Positions 17,057 to 22,874 of a stretch of DNA of 26,229 bases are shown piece by piece. This stretch comes from a virus. Both the position numbers and the translations under genes were made by a program. The notes under the pieces are model-generated. The model did no database searches, had not been told where the DNA came from, and saw only the letters and a program-made list of their open reading frames with translations. How positions within the stretch are numbered: position 1 is the stretch's first letter; each line of letters begins with the position of its first letter. Location: IMG/VR virus record IMGVR_UViG_3300006737_000164, positions 1 through 26,229 of that record; one strand, given 5' to 3'.

Positions 17057-17461
17057 TTACTTATTTTTTATTTTTGTTCCTTTTTCGTATGATCTACCAC
17101 CAAAGTATGCAGCAACCACTGTAACAAGTAAAACTTTTAATAAATCTTTCCACTCGTCATCAACTACAAAGGTAATAAATCCTGAGTCAATAAAAATAAG
17201 CAATATTGTGCTAAAAATTAAGAAAATTAAAACAGCTGGTCGTACTGATTTTGACAGCTTGTTATCTGATGTCATGTCACTTTTCCACCTCTCAGTAATG
17301 TTTTTTTGCTCATCAGCAACGCTATCAGAAAAAACCTGCATCATCTGTTTTTTAAACTCTTTCTTCTCATCAGGGGTTTCAACAAATTTATCAACGACCT
17401 GACTAACTTTGTCTGCCACTTCCATTCCTGCGGCTCCAAATATTTTGTTCCAAATACTCAT
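17057..17461 (-). CDS. Holin-like membrane protein (GTA-type 3TM holin family)
   Basis: The 134-residue protein has a charged, helical N-terminal half (DEKKEFKKQMMQVFSDS), then ERWKSDMTSDNKLSKSVRPA, and two clear membrane segments: about residues 75-96 (PAVLIFLIFSTILLIFIDSG) and about 107-123 (LKVLLVTVVAAYFGG), with a basic end RSYEKGTKIKNK. The W-K-x-D-M-x-S-D-x-x-L-S-K-x-x-R-P stretch is typical of the phage holin family named after gene transfer agents. It overlaps the amidase stop by four bases (ATGA), the usual endolysin-holin pairing. It would make the inner-membrane holes that release the endolysin. Confidence 0.8.
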   Translation of the reverse strand: MSIWNKIFGAAGMEVADKVSQVVDKFVETPDEKKEFKKQMMQVFSDSVADEQKNITERWKSDMTSDNKLSKSVRPAVLIFLIFSTILLIFIDSGFITFVVDDEWKDLLKVLLVTVVAAYFGGRSYEKGTKIKNK

Positions 17462-17871
17462 ATGTCTTTATATTCTTTTTTTGCATCAAAGCTTGGACAA
17501 GCTTTAGTTGAAAAATCTCTGTGTCCATATACAACTGCTTCTGGGTGAAACTTTTTTAAAGTCTTAAGCAGCATAATTAAAGATTCTTTTTGTTCTTCTG
17601 TTCTGGTATCTTCCCATTCTGTCATTTCTTTGTCCATTCCACCAATGTAACAAATACCTAAACTATCATAATTATGCCCACTAACATGAGCCCCATACTT
17701 ATCCACCATTCTTCCATACTCCATAGATCCATCAAGCCTAATAACATAGTGGTATCCTATATCGTCCCAACCATTTCCTTTTACGTGCCAGTCTCTAATA
17801 TCTTCAGCCGAAAAGTCTTTGTTTCTTGGTGTAGCAGAACAGTGAACAATAATTTTTCTTATTGTTCTCAT
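17458..17871 (-). CDS. N-acetylmuramoyl-L-alanine amidase (endolysin, T7-lysozyme type)
   Basis: The 137-residue Amidase_2 domain cuts the bond between N-acetylmuramic acid and L-alanine in peptidoglycan for host lysis. Zn ligands are H10 (IIVHCSAT), H117 (YGHRDF) and C125 (KACPSFD). Catalytic partners are Y40 (DIGYHYVI) and K123. Spacing of the last three (H, +6 K, +2 C) is the same as in T7 lysozyme H122/K128/C130. The segments GSMEYGR and GHNYDSLGICYIGG are those expected around the active site. There is no signal peptide or binding domain, so release depends on the holin gene it overlaps. All key residues are intact. Confidence 0.95.
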   Translation of the reverse strand: MRTIRKIIVHCSATPRNKDFSAEDIRDWHVKGNGWDDIGYHYVIRLDGSMEYGRMVDKYGAHVSGHNYDSLGICYIGGMDKEMTEWEDTRTEEQKESLIMLLKTLKKFHPEAVVYGHRDFSTKACPSFDAKKEYKDI

Positions 17872-17874
17872 GGT

Positions 17875-18141
17875 TTACTTTTTTAAACTATAAATTCTAT
17901 CGTCTAATCTGTTGAGAGTTTCTTTCATCTCTAACATTTCTGTTTTAATAAAAGTTAGCTCTTTTTGAATTTGTATCATTTGTTCAGTAGGAACCTGTGT
18001 TGGCTCTGGTAATTCTCTTGCTTCTTGAATGTCTGCTTGTAATGTGTAATACATACCTACAAAACTTACAATTAATACAATAATAGTAATAAAGTTTTTA
18101 GGACTTAAACTAACTTTTGTATCTTCAGAAATAATAGTCAT
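17875..18141 (-). CDS. Single-TM protein with coiled coil, lysis cassette
   Basis: The 88-residue protein has a short polar start, one membrane segment at about residues 17-34 (FITIIVLIVSFVGMYYTL), a proline-bearing linker (ELPEPTQVPTEQ) and a heptad-like C-terminal helix (KELTFIKTEMLEMKETLNRL). It lies three bases before the amidase gene. An N-in, C-out topology with a periplasmic coiled coil fits an i-spanin or a holin regulator; a second i-spanin candidate exists at 21520-21735. Similar proteins occur beside the amidase in related marine phages as I recall. Function is inferred from place and topology. Confidence 0.72.
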   Translation of the reverse strand: MTIISEDTKVSLSPKNFITIIVLIVSFVGMYYTLQADIQEARELPEPTQVPTEQMIQIQKELTFIKTEMLEMKETLNRLDDRIYSLKK

Positions 18142-18142
18142 A

Positions 18143-18874
18143 TTACCAAATAGCTAAATAACCGTCAGCTTCAGATCCCGTAGAAAATAATTTTTTTACT
18201 TGAACAGGTAAATAATTTCCTGTTGGAAACTTTTTAAATAAAACTCCAGTTGAATTTCCTACAGGTAAAACACTTGTATTTTCTGCTGATCCAGTATTAT
18301 CTCCTACATACAACAAGCAACCTTCAGATGATTTTAACCCTCCTTCTTGTCCAGTAAAAACAGTATAAGTATCATTAGCTGTTACATTAGTTCCAAAAAG
18401 ATCAGCGCTTAATGTTAGATCAACTTCATTATTTACTGTTATTACATATGCCGCTTCAAAAGTTTGTGTGTTCCATATAATATCTCCCGCCTTAACTCCA
18501 GAAGTTATAAATGTAGCTGTGGTATCTATTAAATGATTTGGTCTTGTTATTAAATAATTTTCTGGTGTATTTTGAAATATATCAGAAGCAAAGTCTAATG
18601 TTGTTGCAGCCACTCCAGTTACCAATGCATTAGCTGGTGTTGTTGTATTAAATACTTTATCACCAACAACTACTGGAAAAGGGGCTGTGGTTGAAGTAAA
18701 GGTTGCTCCGCCATCTATTAATTGATCTTGATTTGTTGAGGTGTTAGCTCCGTTGTCTAAGAAAGTTCCTGTTCCTGTTATTTGAGCTCCAGGCCAAGGT
18801 ATATCTACTGTATCGCTTTTTACTAAAAGGTCTAATACTAATCCTGTATTGACCGTAATTTTTGGGTATGCCAT
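18143..18874 (-). CDS. Beta-rich structural protein with internal duplication
   Basis: The 243-residue protein looks like a virion component. Two copies of a ~60-residue unit are visible: one from about residue 52 (LIDGGATFTSTTAPFPVVVGDKVFN-type ... DFASDIFQNTPENYLI) and one from about 114 (LIDTTATFITSGVKAGDIIW ... DLTLSADLFGTNVTANDTYTVF). Each has LID-x-x-ATF, a V-x-x-GD-x-[VI]-[FW]-N-T turn and a closing strand. The C-terminus LPVQVKKLFSTGSEADGYLAIW is a phrase I associate with phage head or tail decoration proteins. It is followed within one base by the coiled-coil gene. No enzyme motif is seen. Confidence 0.72.
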   Translation of the reverse strand: MAYPKITVNTGLVLDLLVKSDTVDIPWPGAQITGTGTFLDNGANTSTNQDQLIDGGATFTSTTAPFPVVVGDKVFNTTTPANALVTGVAATTLDFASDIFQNTPENYLITRPNHLIDTTATFITSGVKAGDIIWNTQTFEAAYVITVNNEVDLTLSADLFGTNVTANDTYTVFTGQEGGLKSSEGCLLYVGDNTGSAENTSVLPVGNSTGVLFKKFPTGNYLPVQVKKLFSTGSEADGYLAIW

Positions 18875-18902
18875 TTTTTAAATTTTGAGGTTAAAAATCT
18901 CT

Positions 18903-19097
18903 TTATCTATTATAAGGAAATACTCTATTTAAAGTATCTCTTCTGTCATTACAACCGCAGTCAGATTTACCTGCTGCTTTTGCCATTGTTTTTGCTACTC
19001 TATCAAGCCCTGTTGCTTTTGTAACTTTTGCAATAGTATCTCCCAAACCTCTTGACTTGTTTAGATTTTGCATGAACATTTGTCTTTTGGACAACAC
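18903..19097 (-). CDS. Small basic protein with C-terminal cysteine motif
   Basis: The 64-residue reading starts at GTG; a TTG two codons... or the ATG at 19079 (MFMQNLNKSRGLGD) are alternatives, and the frame is open up to a TGA at 19128 with no in-frame ATG, so the start is uncertain. The conserved-looking part is GLGDTIAKVTKATGLDRVAK followed by GKSDCGCNDRRDTLNRVFPY, with a C-G-C pair that could bind metal. A candidate promoter box lies 59 bases before the GTG. It closes the run of small basic genes. The function is unknown; I recall similar proteins in marine Bacteroidetes phages. Confidence 0.65.
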   Translation of the reverse strand: MLSKRQMFMQNLNKSRGLGDTIAKVTKATGLDRVAKTMAKAAGKSDCGCNDRRDTLNRVFPYNR

Positions 19098-19156
19098 TCT
19101 ACGTCCATAGTTAAAAATCTCATTAAGTCATTCCAGCTGCATTGTAAATAACAATA

Positions 19157-19164
19157 CAAAGATA
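19157..19164 (-). promoter_or_regulatory. Candidate -7 promoter box (TATCTTTG)
   Basis: Minus-strand TATCTTTG lies in the 87-base gap after the 89-residue gene, so it could start a transcript covering the 64-residue protein, the structural protein and the lysis genes. No -33 TTG at the expected distance is evident. Confidence 0.5.
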
Positions 19165-19184
19165 TTAATTTTTCTTTCATATTT

Positions 19185-19454
19185 TTAGTTTGTTTGATCT
19201 TGCCTTTCTCTCATATTAAAAGCAGTTCTTGGTCTGCTTGTAGTATATGTTTTTGTAGGCACTTTTTCTTTTTCTTTTTCGCTTAAAACCTTAATAGTCT
19301 TTTTTAACTCTTCAATAATTTCAGGAGGTGGAGCAACTGTTCTACCTGTGACAGTTTTATCTGCCTTAATTTTATTTTCGTAAGTTAAATTTTCTTTTTG
19401 CTTAGGGTCTTTTTTAAGCAAGTCTTTTCTTTTGCCTTTTGATTTTTTTGCCAT
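19185..19454 (-). CDS. Small lysine-rich protein
   Basis: The 89-residue protein is very basic at the start (MAKKSKGKRKDLLKKDPKQK), has a proline patch (VAPPPEIIEELKKTIKVLSE), and ends in a polar tail. It is probably partly disordered. Its ATG is preceded by the leader TAAAATTAAATTCAATG, nearly the same as that of groEL. It is one of ten small, mostly basic genes in a row; binding to DNA or packaging in the virion is only a guess. Confidence 0.7.
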   Translation of the reverse strand: MAKKSKGKRKDLLKKDPKQKENLTYENKIKADKTVTGRTVAPPPEIIEELKKTIKVLSEKEKEKVPTKTYTTSRPRTAFNMRERQDQTN

Positions 19455-19473
19455 TGAATTTAATTTTAGTTAA

Positions 19474-19680
19474 TTACGCTTTTGTTTTACAACCAAAGTT
19501 TTTAGCATAATTAGCCATCTTTACAACGGGCTCAGAATATTTTTTAGTGTTTTTCATTACAGCGTTAGCTGCGCTGCAAGCGTCACTAAAACCATTACGT
19601 TTTGCCCAAGATGTAAATTTACCTTGGTTGCTTTTTTTTATTTCTGGAAAAGCTCCTTTCTTCTTTGTACGACCTGGCAT
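19474..19680 (-). CDS. Small basic protein of a phage-common type (68 aa)
   Basis: I choose the ATG at 19680 (MPGRTKKKGAFPEIKKSNQG) because it sits in a TAATG overlap with the stop of the upstream gene; the longer reading adds nine residues that lie in the neighbour's frame. The protein continues KFTSWAKRNGFSDACSAANA and ends YAKNFGCKTKA. The W-A-K-R-x-G-x-x-x-A-C-x-A-A-x-x-V-M core and terminal N-F-G-C are familiar from small basic proteins of marine phages, from memory. Function is unknown. Confidence 0.72.
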   Translation of the reverse strand: MPGRTKKKGAFPEIKKSNQGKFTSWAKRNGFSDACSAANAVMKNTKKYSEPVVKMANYAKNFGCKTKA

Positions 19681-19874
19681 TACTTTAAATGATCGTGAGT
19701 CTTCCAAGATGAAGTATGTCTGTATGACATAGACTTGTCTGCGCCATATGAATGACCATACATCTTCTTTGACATAGCTTTTGATTCATCTCTTCTGTCT
19801 TTCATTGATTGAGACTTCTTTCCATTTCTCATTCCTAAAGATTCGTCTAATCTATCGTTGTATCCTTGTTTCAT
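19680..19874 (-). CDS. Small Lys/Arg/Met-rich protein (64 aa)
   Basis: I place the start at the ATG at 19874 (MKQGYNDRLDESLGMRNGKK). A longer reading to 19952 would overlap the upstream gene by 62 bases and adds an unconserved-looking segment. The protein repeats a short D-R-R/L-D-E-S motif (DRLDESLGMRNGKK and DRRDESKAMSKKMYG) and ends with Y-R-H-T-S-S-W. This doubled motif suggests nucleic acid or virion protein contact, but no family is recognised. It is joined to the next gene by TAATG. Confidence 0.65.
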   Translation of the reverse strand: MKQGYNDRLDESLGMRNGKKSQSMKDRRDESKAMSKKMYGHSYGADKSMSYRHTSSWKTHDHLK

Positions 19875-19890
19875 TTTTTTATTTTTAAAA

Positions 19891-20061
19891 TTAATAACCT
19901 GAATTAGTTTTCTTCTCCATGCCATAATTAGGATTGTTCTTAATAGAACCATTCATAGTTTTGGCAAATTCTACTGCTTGAGCTTTTCCAACTGCATTGT
20001 AAGGAAAAGTTCTTTTCATTTTCTTACCCGTCATTGGGCATTTGTGAGTTACTGTAGGCAT
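19891..20061 (-). CDS. Small protein with CPMTGKK motif (56 aa)
   Basis: A 56-residue frame begins MPTVTHKCPMTGKKMKRTFP, followed by YNAVGKAQAVEFAKTMNG, and ends NSGY. The basic CPMTGKKMK part and the helix with a K-A-Q-A-V-E-F-A-K pattern suggest a compact small domain. Its start lies three bases past the stop of the 57-residue gene (4-base gap region), matching the tight packing of the cluster. No function is suggested. Confidence 0.62.
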   Translation of the reverse strand: MPTVTHKCPMTGKKMKRTFPYNAVGKAQAVEFAKTMNGSIKNNPNYGMEKKTNSGY

Positions 20062-20063
20062 AG

Positions 20064-20237
20064 TTAAGCTTTTTTATTTTTTTTATTTCTATTTCTTAAT
20101 GCTGCAAAATCACTACCAGTAATTTTATTAAACGGTGGTGTCATTCCAGCTATTTTTTTCTGTCCTGCTGACAACTTATCAATATCTTTATTTTTAAAAT
20201 TAATATTGTTGTAGTCTTTTTTATTCATTTTTCCCAT
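20064..20237 (-). CDS. Small basic protein with ITGxDFxALR motif (57 aa)
   Basis: The frame begins MGKMNKKDYNNINFKNKDID, continues KLSAGQKKIAGMTPPFNKIT and ends GSDFAALRNRNKKNKKA. The combination S-A-x-Q-K-K-I-A and N-K-I-T-G-x-D-F-x-A-L-R is one I remember from very small proteins in marine phage structural regions. A promoter box ends only four bases before the first ATG, so the transcript would be almost leaderless, or the real start is the second ATG at 20228 (54 residues). Function unknown. Confidence 0.68.
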   Translation of the reverse strand: MGKMNKKDYNNINFKNKDIDKLSAGQKKIAGMTPPFNKITGSDFAALRNRNKKNKKA

Positions 20238-20241
20238 AGTG

Positions 20242-20249
20242 CAAATATA
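20242..20249 (-). promoter_or_regulatory. Candidate -7 promoter box (TATATTTG) with almost no leader
   Basis: Minus-strand TATATTTG ends four bases before the ATG at 20237. With a start of transcription 5-7 bases after the box, the RNA would begin at or inside the first codon. This implies a leaderless message or use of the ATG at 20228. Confidence 0.5.
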
Positions 20250-20261
20250 ATAATTAATTTA

Positions 20262-20558
20262 TTAGCATCTCCAACGTCTTAAAGCCATAGCTTTTCTTGT
20301 TGGTCTTCCCTTTTTATCTTTTAGTGGACCCTTCATTCCTTTCATTCTTGCACAAAAAGATTTTCTTCTCGCTGCTCTTTTTCCTTTTGGGTCTTTTTCT
20401 GTTACCGCTGTTTTTAATTTACTACCAGGATTTGCTCTTCTATATGCCTTTACTCCCTTTTCAGTCATTCCAGCTCCTGACTTTGTAGATCTATAGTTAC
20501 CACCTTTACCAGTAGTCCTTCTTATTTGTCCCTTTTTAGTTCTTCCTCTGGTTGCCAT
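20262..20558 (-). CDS. Very basic small protein (possible DUF6321-type)
   Basis: The 98-residue protein is rich in Arg and Lys. After GRTKKGQIRRTTGKGGNYRS comes the core GMTEKGVKAYRRANPGSKLK, then TAVTEKDPKGKRAARRKSFC and ARMKGMKGPLKDKKGRPTRK, ending ALRRWRC. This wording matches a family I recall as DUF6321, present in phages and some algal viruses; I cannot verify it here. The charge and size suggest nucleic acid binding, perhaps virion DNA condensation, but that is inference. Its start overlaps the stop of the next upstream gene in TAATG. Confidence 0.75.
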   Translation of the reverse strand: MATRGRTKKGQIRRTTGKGGNYRSTKSGAGMTEKGVKAYRRANPGSKLKTAVTEKDPKGKRAARRKSFCARMKGMKGPLKDKKGRPTRKAMALRRWRC

Positions 20559-20788
20559 TACGATCTAACTTTTGCGTCTTTAGTATTACTAACTACTGTT
20601 TTGTTTGACTTCTTTTTTTTCCTTGCTGTTGCAGCTAATTGTCTTTTTGACAAAGAACGAGCTTTAGCCAAAGGCAGACATCTGTCTGGCTTTTTTTTAT
20701 TTTTTGATGTACCGCATGGTCCTTTTATTTTACCGTCTGTACCTATGCGAACCCATTTTTGTTTTACCCAGTTCTTTAAAGCCCCCAT
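20558..20788 (-). CDS. Small basic cysteine-containing protein (possible DUF5872-type)
   Basis: The 76-residue protein shows NWVKQKWVRIGTDGKIKGPC, GTSKNKKKPDRCLPLAKARS and LSKRQLAATARKKKKSNKTV. The arrangement W-V-x-I ... G-x-C-G ... R-C-x-P-x-x-K-A-x-S-[LM]-[ST]-K is that of a small family I remember as DUF5872, seen in cyanophages and large algal viruses (memory only). The two cysteines could bind metal or form a disulphide. It begins in a TAATG overlap with the 43-residue gene and ends in another with the 98-residue gene. Confidence 0.74.
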   Translation of the reverse strand: MGALKNWVKQKWVRIGTDGKIKGPCGTSKNKKKPDRCLPLAKARSLSKRQLAATARKKKKSNKTVVSNTKDAKVRS

Positions 20789-20919
20789 TACTTCTTCTTC
20801 TTTGGCTTTGATTTCATTGACATTAACATCTTATCTATTTTAGCTGCCTGTCCTTTGTGCATAGCTGACGCTTTTTTAAGTTCAGAAGCTATTTTTTTTA
20901 ATTTATTCTTATCTATCAT
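20788..20919 (-). CDS. Very small helical basic protein (43 aa)
   Basis: The frame begins MIDKNKLKKIASELKKASAM and ends MKSKPKKKK. It is a lysine-rich amphipathic helix. Its ATG overlaps the stop of the upstream gene (ATGA) and its stop overlaps the next start (TAATG), which strongly supports translation in spite of its size. No function can be given. Confidence 0.68.
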   Translation of the reverse strand: MIDKNKLKKIASELKKASAMHKGQAAKIDKMLMSMKSKPKKKK

Positions 20920-21074
20920 TTTGATTTTTTTGCGTAATTAGGGTCTTTACAATATTTACTTGCGGCCATGTTAGCATATGCACTTGGATAAGTATCAAAA
21001 GTTCTTTTTGCCCAAGCTATACCTGCTGCACAAATTTTATTGCCCTTACTTTTAGTTCTACCTTTTTTTGCCAT
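20916..21074 (-). CDS. Small basic protein with YPSAYAN motif (52 aa)
   Basis: The frame begins MAKKGRTKSKGNKICAAGIA, then WAKRTFDTYPSAYANMAASK, and ends YCKDPNYAKKSK. The K-I-C ... W-A-K-R-x-F-D-x-Y-P-S-A-Y-A-N core is one I recall from short basic proteins of marine phages and of large algal viruses. It is the first gene of the small basic cluster, with a promoter box 18 bases before the ATG, and its stop overlaps the next ATG by four bases. A virion-associated or DNA-binding role is a guess. Confidence 0.74.
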   Translation of the reverse strand: MAKKGRTKSKGNKICAAGIAWAKRTFDTYPSAYANMAASKYCKDPNYAKKSK

Positions 21075-21092
21075 CGTATTTATTTATTTGAA

Positions 21093-21100
21093 CAAAGATA
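21093..21100 (-). promoter_or_regulatory. Candidate -7 promoter box (TATCTTTG)
   Basis: Minus-strand TATCTTTG lies between the lipoprotein gene and the small basic cluster, 18 bases before the ATG at 21074. It is well placed to drive the cluster. Confidence 0.55.
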
Positions 21101-21101
21101 A

Positions 21102-21527
21102 TTAAATTTCAATATTTTTTTGTAGCCATCTAAATGCTTTGTTTACCAAACTGTTTTCTTTTTTTTCTTGTCTTGCCAAACAAACTTTACATAATGAGTC
21201 TGATACACTAATTCTTACTGAGTCTACTACTTGAGTTACAACTATTTTATAATCAACAACTATACTGTCTGAGGTAATTAATTTTAAATTGTTTAATTCG
21301 TATATACTGTCTGTATATTTCTTTTCAATTTTTTTTATATCTCTTTTTTTCCTCCATAAATCTTGCTCCAGCAAGATTTTTTGTTTTTTTTGATTATTAA
21401 CCTTATTTATTGTAACATCTGCTAAACTATCTACATTAATAAGATTTAAATCTTCTTGTTCTGGTAATGTTTCTGGTTGAGAACAAGATAATACTGTAAT
21501 TAATAATATATAAACAAACTTATTCAT
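21102..21527 (-). CDS. Lipoprotein with coiled coil (candidate o-spanin)
   Basis: The 141-residue protein starts MNKFVYILLITVLSCSQPET: a short hydrophobic signal with a lipobox ending V-L-S-C, so cleavage before C15 and lipid attachment are likely. The mature part has a long charged helix (about 45-85, LEQDLWRKKRDIKKIEKKYT) and then beta-prone DSIVVDYKIVVTQVVDSVRI; a second C-x-x-C (CKVC) lies near 114-117. Its start overlaps the end of a TM plus coiled-coil gene by eight bases, the arrangement of Rz/Rz1 pairs. It could be the outer-membrane half of a spanin that fuses both membranes at lysis. It is longer than Rz1, so a different envelope role is possible. Confidence 0.68.
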   Translation of the reverse strand: MNKFVYILLITVLSCSQPETLPEQEDLNLINVDSLADVTINKVNNQKKQKILLEQDLWRKKRDIKKIEKKYTDSIYELNNLKLITSDSIVVDYKIVVTQVVDSVRISVSDSLCKVCLARQEKKENSLVNKAFRWLQKNIEI

Positions 21528-21735
21528 TTATTTCTTGCAGTGTTTCTATAAATTTATCATTCAGCTTTTTATAGTCACTTCTTAATGTTATAACTTCTTC
21601 TTGTAATGCTTTTATTTGATTGGTTAAAGTAGTTTTGTTATCAATATACAAATAACCTATGGCAATTAAACAAAAAAACAACAAACCTGTAACAGGATTT
21701 GCTGCAAAATCTTTAAAATCTATTGGTGATTTCAT
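21520..21735 (-). CDS. Membrane-anchored coiled-coil protein (candidate i-spanin)
   Basis: The 71-residue protein has one membrane segment at about residues 15-31 (VTGLLFFCLIAIGYLYI) followed by a heptad-like helix to the end (TTLTNQIKALQEEVITLRSD, then YKKLNDKFIETLQEINE). This is the i-spanin layout: N-terminus in the cytoplasm, coiled coil in the periplasm. The next gene encodes a lipoprotein and overlaps it by eight bases. The pair is about 3 kb from the amidase and holin genes, farther than usual, which leaves some doubt. Confidence 0.68.
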   Translation of the reverse strand: MKSPIDFKDFAANPVTGLLFFCLIAIGYLYIDNKTTLTNQIKALQEEVITLRSDYKKLNDKFIETLQEINE

Positions 21736-21740
21736 ATTTT

Positions 21741-21944
21741 CTATGGTATTATTAGAGTATCACCATGTTCTTTCATGCTTAAAGCTACTTCTTCATCAGT
21801 AAATGTATAAGATCCATCATCATCTACCATATCTACAAATAAATCTACATCAAGAGTATATATTTCATAAAGCTCTTCGCCATTAGGTATCATATACTGA
21901 GTGACAAAATCATAATATTCTTGAGATCCTTTTATTATTTCCAT
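21741..21944 (-). CDS. Small acidic protein of unknown function
   Basis: The 67-residue protein is strongly acidic (YTLDVDLFVDMVDDDGSYTF) and has no recognised motif. It has a promoter box 13 bases before its ATG and is five bases from the i-spanin candidate, so it is the first gene of that transcript. Size and charge would be compatible with a DNA mimic or a host-interaction protein, but nothing in the sequence proves this. Confidence 0.68.
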   Translation of the reverse strand: MEIIKGSQEYYDFVTQYMIPNGEELYEIYTLDVDLFVDMVDDDGSYTFTDEEVALSMKEHGDTLIIP

Positions 21945-21957
21945 TTTTGTATTTTTA

Positions 21958-21965
21958 CAAAGATA
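21958..21965 (-). promoter_or_regulatory. Candidate -7 promoter box (TATCTTTG)
   Basis: Minus-strand TATCTTTG lies 13 bases before the ATG at 21944, in the 34-base gap between divergent genes. The plus-strand gene starts 13 bases to the right of it, so both promoters must overlap here. Confidence 0.55.
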
Positions 21966-21978
21966 ATAATTAAATTAA

Positions 21979-22416
21979 ATGAAATATTCCCACGACTATC
22001 TAAAGTATTGGAGAGTTATTAGGTATTGGGTCAAGGCTAAATATGGTATTGGAACCCCTGATATTGATATGCTATTGTTTTTATACAGCGAAGACTACTT
22101 CAATAAAACAAAATTTAAAGAATTTGAAGAGCTAATGTCATGGGACGAAAAAAGATTTAACAGTATGCTGTCAAATGGATATATTCAAGTATGGAGAAAA
22201 GGATATGGTAAGCATACTACTTTATATGAGTTATCTCACAAAGGTAAGACTATAGCCAGAACAATATATCGTAAATTAAATGGAGAAGAAATATCTGAAA
22301 CAGCTCATCTAAATCCTCTATTTAGAAAAGACGCTTCTTATACTGACAAGCTTTACAGAAATTCTATAAAGAAACTTAATGAGTTTATAAAACAACAACG
22401 ATATCTCTCTCAGTAA
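21979..22416 (+). CDS. Winged-helix-like putative transcription regulator
   Basis: The 145-residue protein is the only plus-strand gene between 1 and 25.6 kb. It starts MKYSHDYLKYWRVIRYWVKA, continues with TPDIDMLLFLYSEDYFNKTK, then LSWDEKRFNSMLSNGYIQVW (putative recognition helix) and a basic wing RKGYGKHTTLYELSHKGKTI, which is the order of MarR-type winged helices (helices, recognition helix, L-x-x-x-G, wing, L-T/S-x-x-G-x). A C-terminal helical arm follows. I recall similar proteins in crAss-like and marine Bacteroidetes phages. Its last 32 bases overlap the end of groES on the opposite strand, so its transcript would be antisense to groES. A role in the early-late switch is inference. Confidence 0.72.
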   Translation: MKYSHDYLKYWRVIRYWVKAKYGIGTPDIDMLLFLYSEDYFNKTKFKEFEELMSWDEKRFNSMLSNGYIQVWRKGYGKHTTLYELSHKGKTIARTIYRKLNGEEISETAHLNPLFRKDASYTDKLYRNSIKKLNEFIKQQRYLSQ

Positions 22417-22642
22417 TAATAGTGTAAGAAGTATTATGGATAAGAAGGCTGAAACCAGCAGACTTGTCATAATAGATAATGTCGTTTGCTTTGATCGCTT
22501 GAACATCTGTTCCTTGTTTTATTACTTTACCTTTTTTATATCTGAACTCTCCTACATCAGCCGCAGTTAGTAAAAGCCCAGACTGTGTTTTTAACTCTTC
22601 TTCTATTGGTTGTATTATAACATTCTTTCCTATTGCTATCAT
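22385..22642 (-). CDS. groES: Co-chaperonin GroES
   Basis: The 85-residue protein is the lid that closes the GroEL chamber. It shows NVIIQPIEEELKTQSGLLLT, in which the segment EEELKTQSGLLL (about residues 14-25) corresponds to the mobile loop with its GGIVL-like tripeptide that contacts GroEL. Then come GKVIKQG, IKANDIIYYDKSAGFSLLIH and YTIITERDIVVVL, the typical closing strands. It is slightly shorter than the bacterial protein (about 97 residues), mainly in the roof region. It lies after groEL, separated by two small genes, in reverse of the common bacterial groES-groEL order. It is likely needed for folding of capsid or tail proteins. The end is overlapped by the plus-strand gene. Confidence 0.88.
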   Translation of the reverse strand: MIAIGKNVIIQPIEEELKTQSGLLLTAADVGEFRYKKGKVIKQGTDVQAIKANDIIYYDKSAGFSLLIHNTSYTIITERDIVVVL

Positions 22643-22643
22643 A

Positions 22644-22874
22644 TTATCTTTTTAGCTTATCATTTAATTGGTCGTGTAAAAACCTTTTAAAAGCTTTCTC
22701 CAAAGAATAAGCCTCTCTTACAGTTATCATTTGTTCTTCAAAAAGATCAGAAGCTAATTTATCTGCATATAAATCTACGTATAAATCCTGATCTAACCAT
22801 TCATTCCCATCTTTATCTACACCTCTAAGTAGGCTGTTTTTGCTAAACTGCTTTGTTCTGCTGTTTACTTTCAT
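22644..22874 (-). CDS. Small protein of unknown function in the chaperonin operon
   Basis: The 76-residue protein has an acidic centre (NEWLDQDLYVDLYADKLASD) and basic ends (MKVNSRTKQFSKN; FKRFLHDQLNDKLKR) and is probably helical. It stands one base before groES and just after groEL, hence is co-transcribed with both. It could be a substrate adaptor or unrelated; no motif is known to me. Confidence 0.7.
   Translation of the reverse strand: MKVNSRTKQFSKNSLLRGVDKDGNEWLDQDLYVDLYADKLASDLFEEQMITVREAYSLEKAFKRFLHDQLNDKLKR

Noticed and set aside
19875-19952. Longer N-terminus for the 64-residue basic protein
   Set aside because: It would overlap the 56-residue gene widely and lacks the basic character of the rest; the internal ATG at 19874 is better placed.
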